The notes beneath the pieces were generated by a model. The model worked only from the letters and a program-made list of their open reading frames with translations. It was not told the DNA's origin and ran no database searches. From Treponema sp. (GTDB lineage Bacteria; Spirochaetota; Spirochaetia; Treponematales; Breznakiellaceae): a stretch of 43,043 nt of DNA. The stretch lies in assembly GCA_009781915.1 (NCBI GenBank), contig WQUW01000007.1:1-43043 (forward strand), written 5' to 3'. Shown here piece after piece: positions 24,501-31,513 of the stretch (position 1 is the stretch's first letter; every line of letters starts with the position of its first letter). A program made the position numbers and the translations under genes.

Positions 24501-24988
24501 TCATTAAGAGAAATAACATTCGACTGATTTGCTGAATATTTTGCTACATTGTGTTCAACAAAGAAAAATTTTGCTTTACCAACGTTATTTTTCAATTTGT
24601 TAAATATTTTTTCCGCTTCCTTCACTGCGAAAAATGTATTTAACAAAATCATTTTATACCCCTGGAGTTTTGCGGCAGAAACTATAGGAATAAAATGCTC
24701 TGGCAACCATTGGTAAAGACGTAACTGCCTATTGTTGAAACGACAAAAGGTTTTTTCAAAAAATACATTTTCCCGGCATAGAATATCAACATTGTATCCA
24801 AGATCAATAAAGTGCTTTGCAAAACCAGGCAATGTTTCGGCATGCCATTTGTTAGGTTCGATAATTAATACGCTATTAAAGCGAACTGAAGCAGACATAA
24901 AATGCATATAAGGCTTTGGATAAATTTTTGATCCTTTAGTCAAACCGAAGAATTTTTGTAGCAGAAAAGTTCTAGCAGTTAATCTCAT
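21509..24988 (-). CDS. GT-B / GT8 / coiled-coil / TupA-like ATP-grasp protein
   Basis: An 1159-residue multidomain protein. Residues about 35-365 look like a GT-B glycosyltransferase (VCVGNIEAHRRNYNLLFSA, ISLVGN). Residues 370-645 are a GT8 transferase with metal motif DGD at 477-479 in LYLDGDIL, and HFSSKDKPWKY near 619-629. Residues about 693-870 are a heptad-repeat coiled coil. Residues 880-1159 resemble TupA-like ATP-grasp enzymes (KYSEILSDWYAEK, TFNEKIQWLKLYD, FVLKANHGSAWN, KDYRFVCFGGEPKF, YHVRVDFY). An internal ATG (M666, 22993) has a perfect ribosome site, so the coiled-coil/ATP-grasp half may also be made alone (494 residues). It overlaps the FkbM gene by 17 bases. Confidence 0.75.
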   Translation of the reverse strand: MRLTARTFLLQKFFGLTKGSKIYPKPYMHFMSASVRFNSVLIIEPNKWHAETLPGFAKHFIDLGYNVDILCRENVFFEKTFCRFNNRQLRLYQWLPEHFIPIVSAAKLQGYKMILLNTFFAVKEAEKIFNKLKNNVGKAKFFFVEHNVAKYSANQSNVISLNDFSGRVMVNPHFFGNVNITPKNRIANFVCVGNIEAHRRNYNLLFSAVQELINAKMNFKISLVGNAVSKEFVIPPVMAPYIEIKGRLDFPKMYCEMENADFLLALLDPEDIDHEKYITRCSSGAMQLVYGFVKPAVIHQKFAEAYHLNTKNSIVYQENLAVAMRLACNMTEEEYRDKQQCLQSTAERIKTTSLGNLSALLNSTKPKREIIPLCFITDNNFVIPTAVAITSIIKNKSASTGYRIYIVCDKLFRKNRRKFLSYKDSSVEIKIIKTSSGKFHNLHTYDNNASCIATISALLKFEIPNLIHNEDRILYLDGDILVKDDLTMLYNTNIENIYAAVCRDTGIIYNDRLKKINVTNYFNSGVMLLNLKKLRDDKSCDILLQTKKNMTNFNLMDQDVFNIVFNNNIEILDIKYNFLCLNLKRAVAHGKVSIGELNNLFGSKYASLSDVEQSAVILHFSSKDKPWKYTNDYTDEWFDYFNQSCFKKYKIEQSDRQIMLKERQSMKKLDIRDLFGKLRRISLKAIFGRELVNNIANINQLNETIVNLQNTINANSEFHKQAFSRIESNFNQKTNNLEQRLEQKLDNFTQKTDSLNQRTEELNKKINDLNSKTDALNQNTVILNKKADILDGKTDVLSQKTDIFNQKEDIFNQKIDIYSQKVDILTHKTDNITQKVDGLDQKANDLSNKIHERTNAVNESVKKMDEQFNKNSWYRVQKYAHENKYSEILSDWYAEKTNKKLDLNNPRTFNEKIQWLKLYDSTPLKTRLADKYLVRDWIKDKIGEEYLIHLLGVYNSFDEIDFDMLPNQFVLKANHGSAWNAVVKDKTEFDKEKKKSRFDDFMRTNFAYRAGLELHYRDIKPKIIAEKYMVDESGQLKDYRFVCFGGEPKFIWVDFDRYTDHKRNIYDLEWNLLPFSLNYPKGDDSLSPPANLKEMISLAKDLSEGFYHVRVDFYSINSKIYFGEMTFTNAAGIGKFEPAKWDGIWGEMIKLPIDKDQKA
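22379..22798 (-). repeat. Degenerate 21-bp repeats encoding a heptad coiled coil
   Basis: Residues about 731-870 of the 1159-residue protein repeat every seven residues with the pattern NQKTDxL, for about 19 heptads; the DNA shows the matching 21-bp period. Heptads near the middle (VLSQKTD, IFNQKED, IFNQKID, IYSQKVD) are the most alike. Changes in copy number would lengthen or shorten the rod without shifting frame. Confidence 0.8.
22991..23008 (-). promoter_or_regulatory. Internal ribosome site and ATG
   Basis: On the minus strand AAGGAG (23008-23003) is followed by nine bases and ATG (22993-22991), which starts MKKLDIRDLFGKL. It is as good as any start in the window and lies exactly at the junction between the GT8 part and the coiled-coil part. 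Confidence 0.65.
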
Positions 24989-25946
24989 AACATCGTCCGT
25001 TTAGCTTCCTATACAGTGGTTGAAATTCTTGCGGTACAAGAATTATATCACAATGTGCTCTTAAAAGAAGTTTATATCCCATTGTATTCATAAATTTAAC
25101 AACATCGCTATTTTCACGTGCTTCAATAGCTATAAACCCAAACGAATATTTGTCAAAATTTATTGACTTTAAAACATTCATCTCATGTCCTTCTGTATCG
25201 ATAGTCAAAAAATCAATATAATTCACATCAGGAAAATCTTTCATCATGTTGTTAAAGGTTATTGTGTCTATTATTTCAATTTTTACGGAACTGACCTTTT
25301 TTGCTTCATCGATATGTTTTGGCGTCATGGTATCTGCGATACCACTTCTGGTATCTCTTTCTGGAAACGAAATAAATTCGATTTGTTTGCGTTTATCAGA
25401 AATTGCAAATTTATATAACGCACAATTCCTGTGTTTAGATAAGCGTTTAAAAGCTTCCTCTTGAGGCTCAACACATATTCCCTTCCAGCCTAATTGTTCT
25501 GCCCAGAAGGTTGTGCTCCCGTTGCGTCCTCCGTTTGCTCCGATTTCAATATAAAACCCATCGCTTTTGCCCAAAAAAAATAAATAGGCCATAATATCTT
25601 GTGCAGCCTCTGCCGAGAAAAATATACCTTTCGCTTTAGCATTTCTCATATATTGTTGGTACGACTTTAATGGCAAAAATGTTTCCTTAAGATATCTTTG
25701 AACAATGTCTTTTCTGAAAGGCTCCAATGCATAAAAATCGTCCTGAAAAGAATTTTGATTTTTATTAAGCATAATTAATTTTCGAAGGACATTCCGCACT
25801 TTCCGTGGAAACCACGTAAGCATACGCCCCAAACGAAATGACCAAGAGGCAAGAAAGGCATCGCGTTCCTGCCGTAGTTGGTTTTGTTCTTCTAGCAGTC
25901 GATCGTAATCTTCATGTAACCGTTTCTTTTCGTTTTGCATTTGCAC
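24972..25946 (-). CDS. FkbM family methyltransferase with coiled-coil tether
   Basis: A 324-residue SAM-dependent methyltransferase. Residues 3-30 are a charged coiled coil, followed by SWSFRLGRMLTWFPRKVR (34-51), probably a basic amphipathic membrane or partner tether. The FkbM domain starts near 128, with SAM motif FYIEIGANGG (131-140), CVEP (158-161) and YIDFLTIDTEGHE. FkbM enzymes O-methylate sugars and other small molecules; here a sugar of the glycan is likely. The first codon given is GTG; the ATG two codons later (25940) has a better-spaced GAGGTG site and matches the start of the paralogous gene. The first 147 bases from that ATG are a duplicate of 26800-26946. Confidence 0.83.
   Translation of the reverse strand: MQMQNEKKRLHEDYDRLLEEQNQLRQERDAFLASWSFRLGRMLTWFPRKVRNVLRKLIMLNKNQNSFQDDFYALEPFRKDIVQRYLKETFLPLKSYQQYMRNAKAKGIFFSAEAAQDIMAYLFFLGKSDGFYIEIGANGGRNGSTTFWAEQLGWKGICVEPQEEAFKRLSKHRNCALYKFAISDKRKQIEFISFPERDTRSGIADTMTPKHIDEAKKVSSVKIEIIDTITFNNMMKDFPDVNYIDFLTIDTEGHEMNVLKSINFDKYSFGFIAIEARENSDVVKFMNTMGYKLLLRAHCDIILVPQEFQPLYRKLNGRCYEINC
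25794..25940 (-). repeat. 147-bp duplicated 5' cassette, copy A
   Basis: This is the first 147 bases of the FkbM gene counted from ATG 25940. It is very similar to 26800-26946, of the same length and position in the next methyltransferase gene. Similarity stops after the shared WFPRKVR codons, where the two enzymes diverge completely. Confidence 0.85.
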
Positions 25947-26109
25947 CTCATGGAATCTAATACTGCGACTATCTATAAATTTCTATATTGCCAACAAAAG
26001 ATATTTTAAACCGCATTTTTTACAATACTCTATGTTCGACAATGAAAAGTTTTGGTTTTCTAATGTTTTTTATATTATTATCATCTCTCGACCAATTCAG
26101 AACTCATTG

Positions 26110-26952
26110 CTACCTTTCCTTTTTTTCACAATAAAATATTGTATCATTGCCAATATTCATTTCCGTTTTTTTCACATTAGTCATCAATTCATTTGCCTTT
26201 ATTGGTTTAACAGTAAATCCAACTGAACGTAATCTATCAATAAAATCTGGGCCGTATGCTCTTACATGATCTTTTTGTCCGAAGGCTTTCAGCCGGCCCT
26301 CAGGTGTATTTATAGCATAATCTTCTTCTGTAATTTTTCGAATAATTGGTACAGTAAACATTGCCCAGCCAGTAGTTTTTAAGGTTCTATAAAACTCATT
26401 CATTGCCTTAATATCATCTATAACGTGCTCAAACACATGATTGCAAATTATTATATCAAATGTTTCTTCTGGGTAATCTATATTTGTTATGTCTAATTTT
26501 ATCATTGCCCTTGTATCATATAGATCAGCTGTTAAATACCCATCCTTGAAAATTACATTTAACTTATTCTTTAAGCAAGGCTCTGCGGCAATGTGTAGTA
26601 ATTTTTTATTTTTTCCCTTGTCTTTTGCTGTTTTTCTTTTTAAGAAAATCCATAATAATCTATGCCGCTCTAAAGAATTACAATAATTACACTGTGCCTT
26701 TTGACGTGAAACAATGCCGAAAGGTTTGAACTCTGATCTCTTATTGCAAATTGGACAATAATTCATGTTTTTGCTATTTTTCATATATCGGCGAATCCCC
26801 CGCACTTTCCGTGGAAACCAAGTGAGTATCCGCCCAATACGAAATGACCAAGAAGCAAGAATGGCATCACGCTCATACCGCAGTTGGTTTCGTTCTTCTA
26901 GCAGTCGATCGTACTCTTTATGTAGCTGTTTCTCTTCGTTTTGCATCTCCAT
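26110..26952 (-). CDS. Class I SAM methyltransferase with coiled-coil tether and zinc knuckle
   Basis: A 280-residue protein. Residues 3-50 are the same coiled coil and SWSFRIGRILTWFPRKVR tether as in the FkbM gene. A four-cysteine element follows (C66, C69, C88, C91 in CPIC and CNYC), then a class I methyltransferase core: LLHIAAEPCLKNKL, GYLTADLY, and the DIIICNHVFEHV loop near 166-177. Likely it methylates a sugar or glycan intermediate. Of two starts, the ATG at 26946 fits the ribosome site AGGAG better (six-base gap); AGGAG directly abuts the ATG at 26952. It is separated from FkbM by a 163-base AT-rich gap with no visible feature. Confidence 0.8.
   Translation of the reverse strand: MEMQNEEKQLHKEYDRLLEERNQLRYERDAILASWSFRIGRILTWFPRKVRGIRRYMKNSKNMNYCPICNKRSEFKPFGIVSRQKAQCNYCNSLERHRLLWIFLKRKTAKDKGKNKKLLHIAAEPCLKNKLNVIFKDGYLTADLYDTRAMIKLDITNIDYPEETFDIIICNHVFEHVIDDIKAMNEFYRTLKTTGWAMFTVPIIRKITEEDYAINTPEGRLKAFGQKDHVRAYGPDFIDRLRSVGFTVKPIKANELMTNVKKTEMNIGNDTIFYCEKKER
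26800..26946 (-). repeat. 147-bp duplicated 5' cassette, copy B
   Basis: Partner of 25794-25940, encoding the coiled coil and WFPRKVR tether. Both copies start at the ATG and have exactly the same length. Confidence 0.85.
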
Positions 26953-26991
26953 CTCCTAGAATTTTCCACACTCAAATTAAAACAGGACTCA

Positions 26992-27447
26992 CTATTCCCC
27001 ATCTGCCAAATATTTCTCGCAATACTTATTTACACCCTTTATTACCTCAAGCAATACCGGTGTATATTTATGCACATCGGCAAAGAATTTTGTTATCTCG
27101 GCAATTTTATATTCATGGACAATATTGTTCCTTAAATCTTTGATCGTGCGCAATAATTCTGCTGACGATACAATTCCACGCTTCTCCGCACGGTTTGTAA
27201 TATCAATAACCGTGCCAGAATCTTCATATTCGACTGCATCTATGTTTCGTAATACTTTATTAACCAGCATATCGGTAGTTCTGGCATAGCGGGAAGCCAA
27301 ATTTTCAAGTTTATCAAATTCTTCGGCTGTATAGCTTTCCTTTTGCCCTATCGCAACTGTTTGTTCATATGAGCGCCGTACCCAAGCGGCGCTTAAATTA
27401 AGGGCATTAAGGTTTTCCCGCAACAGATCAATGCGCACGTGGTTCAT
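26992..27447 (-). CDS. hepT: HEPN-domain toxin (HepT-like)
   Basis: A 151-residue all-helical HEPN protein. Its motif R106-NNIV-H111-E-Y113 matches RX4HXY of HepT toxins, which act as RNases and are silenced when the partner MNT protein AMPylates the tyrosine. The middle reads DKLENLASRYARTTDMLVNKVLRNID, typical of the family. It overlaps the MNT gene by four bases (ATGA), which implies coupled translation. The order, MNT first, is opposite to the characterised Shewanella pair, where hepT comes first. It sits inside the polysaccharide gene block, 40 bases before the next methyltransferase gene. Confidence 0.83.
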   Translation of the reverse strand: MNHVRIDLLRENLNALNLSAAWVRRSYEQTVAIGQKESYTAEEFDKLENLASRYARTTDMLVNKVLRNIDAVEYEDSGTVIDITNRAEKRGIVSSAELLRTIKDLRNNIVHEYKIAEITKFFADVHKYTPVLLEVIKGVNKYCEKYLADGE

Positions 27448-27734
27448 CGGAGCTGTACTCCTTCCGCAACAGCCAATCTAAAAATAGCCTCTTTTCCATC
27501 GCTTGTAGTAATAATGTCTATCTTCTGCTCTCCAATTTTATCGCAGATAAGCCTATTTACTTTTATTTTTTGCATAATATCTTTGTTTATTCTGTCGGAA
27601 AAAATCGCAATGTCTATATCACCGCCTTTTTTATTATCATCGGCACGAGAACCAAAAAGCCATACTTCAGCATCTGGGTCAACAGTTTTTACTGCCTTTA
27701 CAATAACATTTTTCTCATATTCTGTTATACGCAA
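27444..27734 (-). CDS. mntA: MNT-type minimal nucleotidyltransferase antitoxin
   Basis: A 96-residue nucleotidyltransferase with the motif GSRADDNKKGGDIDIAI (G28-S29, then D39 and D41) and a third acidic residue at D73. It would neutralise the HEPN partner by AMP transfer. I chose TTG at 27734 because AGGA lies eight bases upstream and the protein then starts MRITEYEKN like its relatives; the frame is open to a TTG at 27794, with GTG at 27740 and 27761 as alternatives. With the chosen start it begins 16 bases after the stop of the large GT-methyltransferase-kinase gene. Confidence 0.8.
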   Translation of the reverse strand: MRITEYEKNVIVKAVKTVDPDAEVWLFGSRADDNKKGGDIDIAIFSDRINKDIMQKIKVNRLICDKIGEQKIDIITTSDGKEAIFRLAVAEGVQLR

Positions 27735-27750
27735 AATCACTTTCCTATCA

Positions 27751-30384
27751 TCATAATTCACGTCTTGAAGCCAGAAGCTTGCGCAGTAAAGCAAGTAAAC
27801 CCGTCTTTTTTGCTAGCATAAGGAGCGCACGCAACAGAACCAGTATGCCGGTTTTTCCGGCGATGCGGCGCAGTAAGAGCATTGTACGGTAACTTCTGGA
27901 ATTCAGCGAATCAGTAAGGGCATTTATTGTATCATTTGCACACCGGATACGCTGGTGACCAGTTTGCAACAAGGCTATGTTGTTGGACACGGTATCGCTT
28001 GGCATGTGCCCTAATTTCCTCATAACAGAGCTGTCTTTGCCCATAATACCTTCAATAAGTGAGTTTTCCAGCAGCATATAAGACGGCCATAACAAATCCA
28101 TCCCATACTGGCTTTTCCAATACTCGATAGAACACAACTCTTCCAAAAAAGGGTTTGGCCAATATGTGTTTACAAGCGCGCGAAAAAAAACAAAGCCCGC
28201 AGGCAAATCGTGCGCCACCCATTCTTGATCAAAAAACAGGAACCCGCCGTCCACAAAAAAGCAGTTGCGCATATTCATATCGAAATATGCGTCTTTAAGA
28301 ATTACACCAAAATCAAGTTCCCGGCTTTCCAGCGGCAATCCTGTGCGTTCAATAAACCCTTCCCTTGAATCCGCAGCATCCGAGGAGCGGAGGATGAAGG
28401 CATAAAGGCGATCCAGCAATTCCTTCGCGCCGTCAATATTGCGTTTTCGCACTAGGTGTATAAACCGCTGCTCGACTGTTTCGTGCCGCATTATGGGCGT
28501 GGACAATACACCTTGCTCATACCGATGAGGCACAACTGGAACGCCTCGCTTCTCCAATATAGTTATGGCTTCAAAACAGCGCCTGATATGCTCTAGCGCT
28601 TTTGCATTGGCAGCGTATTTATAAAAGCGCTCACCGTCAAAACGTGTTGTTACCAGATACTCGTCCGAGCGGTTGCCATCCGTCAGCGCAAATAGCGTAT
28701 CGTCATAGGCGGCATTGTCAATCGAACACTCAATCAGAAATGAGTTTGCGAAAAAGGGAAAAACTCCGTTGCGAACGATTGCTTCCCGAACTTTGCCCTC
28801 GTCAGCAACGACTGGTAAGTCTTTCGTGTAATTATGGGAGTAATACAACGGCCCTCCCATTAGGTGCTGCTCTGCAGGTAAAAATTCATCCGTGAAAACC
28901 GAACGGGGGAGCTTATAGTCGGGCATGGGGTAGTAGAACTTCTGGTTCACAAGTCCTGCTTCGGACAAAAGAGCGCACAGCTCCTGCCTGTCAAACGTCA
29001 TGGCTTTTTTCGCCGCCCCGCCATGTGCAAAGCTGTTTATTGAATCGAATGGGACACCTGAATGATCCTCCCCTTCACCTGTCCAGTATTTCAAACCAAG
29101 CCTGTTCTCAATCGCAAGTATAATTTTGCCGCCGGGCGCAAGCAACTCTGTCAGCGCCTTTAAAAAATCAAGATGGGGTGTGGCGCTGCTTCCGTACACA
29201 CTTTGGTATTCCAAAACCCCAATTACGGTTATGTAGTCGTATTTTCTATCAAACCGCATTTGCGCAAAATCGCCTACCATAATCTCAAGGTTTTTATGCT
29301 TTCTGCATCTAATTTGAATGGCAGTGGCTCTTCTTTTAGACATTTCCACAGCCGTAACGTGCCCGCATTTTTCGCAAAACAGAGACGTAAGCGCACCCAT
29401 CCCGGCGCCGATTTCCAGTAACGCAGCCCCTGACCTAAAGCTGTACCAGTTTAGAAGATTTTTGCGTATCTGGGTCAGGTGATAAAAGACTGGCCAGTTA
29501 TCATCTTTTTCGAAAATACCGGAATAACATTCAGGTTCGTGGGTAAAAATGTAATCAAGAATTCTATCTTCTGCATCGCCGTCTGAATATTTGTCTTCAC
29601 CTTCGTAATATTGGAGGTTTACCGGTACAATAGGGCTTATACCACCCGAATTCACCAATTCTTTTTTTAACCATGCTCCGCCCCAATGGCTAACATTTGA
29701 AGCATTTTTTAAATAATACTTTTGATCATCTGTCATTTTATTGGGATCAAGATACCAATCAAGGTGGCGTGCCCAATAAGGCTGATATGTTCGATACCCC
29801 TTGCTAAGCCTATGGAATTTATAGCTCTTGCGGTACATACCAAAGGTCGTGTCAATTAACGCTTCTTGAAAACCAACATCACAATTTTTCCATTTTAGAA
29901 AAGATGGTTTTTTATGCCAAAACTGTTCATTATGGCGTTGAATAACTTCATTTTTTAGAGGGTAATAGTCTGGAATATCATCTATCCGGAGCATTGGCCC
30001 AACAACTTCAATCGACGGATTTGTATCAAGAATATGCGCATAAAAATCAATAATGTCATCACACTGTTGGACTAATGCAATATCAGGGTCGGTAACAATG
30101 TAATAAGGCGCATCATGTTCATTAAACCAATTTTCTATTGTCGCAGATACATTGTTTAACTCATAATCAAAATTTACCTTGGCGCTGGAGCGGTAAACTA
30201 AAACGCCTTCGCCTTCAAGCTGTTCCAAATAGTTGAGCAAAGGGACATATGAAGAGCAGTTGTCATGTATAACGATCTGAAATGGAGCTGCAATAAATTT
30301 CCTGAATGAATTGATACATTCCTGCAAAACAGTAACTCTATTGCAGCTAATGATAAATATGGGAATTTTTGAATCTTTGGTCAC
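27751..30384 (-). CDS. GT2-methyltransferase-kinase fusion, WbdD-like
   Basis: An 877-residue protein. Residues 1-280 are a GT2-like domain (IFIISCNRVTVLQECINSF, DPD at 99-101). Residues about 300-480 are a SAM methyltransferase (LLEIGAGMGALT at 322-333). Residues about 575-730 look like a protein-kinase-like fold: K589, DMNMRN (D702, N707), and FDQEW (D719), corresponding to catalytic lysine, loop and metal aspartate. A helical C-terminus follows, with SLNSRSYRTMLLLRR (826-840) and hydrophobic/basic repeats. Methyltransferase plus kinase plus helical tail is the layout of WbdD, which caps O9a-type O-antigen in E. coli; the added GT domain is unusual. Overlaps the upstream GT2 by four bases. 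Confidence 0.72.
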   Translation of the reverse strand: MTKDSKIPIFIISCNRVTVLQECINSFRKFIAAPFQIVIHDNCSSYVPLLNYLEQLEGEGVLVYRSSAKVNFDYELNNVSATIENWFNEHDAPYYIVTDPDIALVQQCDDIIDFYAHILDTNPSIEVVGPMLRIDDIPDYYPLKNEVIQRHNEQFWHKKPSFLKWKNCDVGFQEALIDTTFGMYRKSYKFHRLSKGYRTYQPYWARHLDWYLDPNKMTDDQKYYLKNASNVSHWGGAWLKKELVNSGGISPIVPVNLQYYEGEDKYSDGDAEDRILDYIFTHEPECYSGIFEKDDNWPVFYHLTQIRKNLLNWYSFRSGAALLEIGAGMGALTSLFCEKCGHVTAVEMSKRRATAIQIRCRKHKNLEIMVGDFAQMRFDRKYDYITVIGVLEYQSVYGSSATPHLDFLKALTELLAPGGKIILAIENRLGLKYWTGEGEDHSGVPFDSINSFAHGGAAKKAMTFDRQELCALLSEAGLVNQKFYYPMPDYKLPRSVFTDEFLPAEQHLMGGPLYYSHNYTKDLPVVADEGKVREAIVRNGVFPFFANSFLIECSIDNAAYDDTLFALTDGNRSDEYLVTTRFDGERFYKYAANAKALEHIRRCFEAITILEKRGVPVVPHRYEQGVLSTPIMRHETVEQRFIHLVRKRNIDGAKELLDRLYAFILRSSDAADSREGFIERTGLPLESRELDFGVILKDAYFDMNMRNCFFVDGGFLFFDQEWVAHDLPAGFVFFRALVNTYWPNPFLEELCSIEYWKSQYGMDLLWPSYMLLENSLIEGIMGKDSSVMRKLGHMPSDTVSNNIALLQTGHQRIRCANDTINALTDSLNSRSYRTMLLLRRIAGKTGILVLLRALLMLAKKTGLLALLRKLLASRREL

Positions 30385-31502
30385 AGTTCATTTTTCCCAA
30401 ACGAGATATTCTTTATTATTGAATGTCGAATCTTTAACAAAGCTCTAACTGCTTTGGTGTTTAATATCTTGTCTCTGCTATTTATCTCTTGCAGTAGCGA
30501 TGCGTTGTCATTTACCAGCTTCAATTCACGCTCTCTTATTTCTTTCAGGTTTTTATACACAATAAGCCGCTTGCCAGGCAAAACCGCATCCAGTATCTGT
30601 GCGCTCTCTGACCAGTACGCCAGCTTCGCCGTTACACAATGATCCCAAAGCCAAGCATAGGCATCGAATATTTCCTCGACTTCATCATTGAGTAATTTAG
30701 ATTCAAGAACCTTATTGAAGCAGAAAGACAAAAAAGCTGCGGCGCATTGACCCAATAACGCAGATTGCCCATTTTTGCCAAGTAGTTCCATATAGAGTTT
30801 ATACGCCTGATTTAGCCCCAAAAAATAGCTCTTTGAGCCTGAATATGAAATGCTTTCCAGATGCCTAGTGTATTTGTAGACGGGCTTGTCAATATAATAT
30901 GCGGTTTTGCAGGCAAGCAAATAGCTTAAAAAAAATACAACATCCTGTCCGGGAATACCGTGCGGCAAAGTAAGACTTTTCTCGCGGACAAGCGCAGTTT
31001 TGTATATTTTAGTAAAAAAGCCTCCTACCGGTACAAAAGATGCAAAATCACCGGGAAAGTGGAAAACCTTCTCCCCGTTGTCGAAAGCTTTATTTTTTTC
31101 AAGAAGAACCGTGCCTGCTGCATCCACTTCGCTAAAGTAACCGTAGGCAAAATCAACATCCGTACGTTCTATCGCATCATACAGCAGCCGGCAGGCATCT
31201 ATGGTAAACTCGTCGTCCGAATCGAGAATCATAAAATACTTCGCTTTAGCCAGCCCCAACGCAGCGTTTCTGGGCGCGCCGCCCGATCCGCTATTTTGGG
31301 GCAGGCGCACCGGTTCCACATTGGCATGCGCCCTGCCAAATTCCTGTATGATTTCCCAGCTTGTATCGGTGGAGCAGTCATCGGCAAAAATGACTTGCAG
31401 GTTTTCAAAACCTATGGTCTGGAGCTTAAGGGATTCAAACGCTCTTCTAAGAAATTTTTCTCTGTTGTATACGGCTATGATAATGCTGATTTTGTAATTC
31501 AC
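30381..31502 (-). CDS. Family 2 glycosyltransferase
   Basis: A 373-residue GT-A enzyme. It begins KISIIIAVYNREKFLRRAFESL, has FADDCSTD near 39-46 and the metal motif DSDD at 94-97, then GIPGQDVVFFLSYL as the acceptor/base region. It would add one sugar to the growing glycan on the inner membrane. The C-terminal 45 residues form a coiled coil (LKLVNDNASLLQEINSRDKIL) and end in a basic amphipathic stretch (NTKAVRALLKIRHSIIK), similar in kind to the tethers on neighbouring enzymes. Overlaps the next gene by four bases (ATGA). Confidence 0.87.
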   Translation of the reverse strand: MNYKISIIIAVYNREKFLRRAFESLKLQTIGFENLQVIFADDCSTDTSWEIIQEFGRAHANVEPVRLPQNSGSGGAPRNAALGLAKAKYFMILDSDDEFTIDACRLLYDAIERTDVDFAYGYFSEVDAAGTVLLEKNKAFDNGEKVFHFPGDFASFVPVGGFFTKIYKTALVREKSLTLPHGIPGQDVVFFLSYLLACKTAYYIDKPVYKYTRHLESISYSGSKSYFLGLNQAYKLYMELLGKNGQSALLGQCAAAFLSFCFNKVLESKLLNDEVEEIFDAYAWLWDHCVTAKLAYWSESAQILDAVLPGKRLIVYKNLKEIRERELKLVNDNASLLQEINSRDKILNTKAVRALLKIRHSIIKNISFGKNEL

Positions 31503-31513
31503 GCTACTTTCTC

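Noticed and set aside
27734-27794. Upstream TTG/GTG starts for the MNT gene
   Set aside because: They overlap the previous gene, lack ribosome sites, and add residues not seen in the family; TTG 27734 has AGGA at the right distance.
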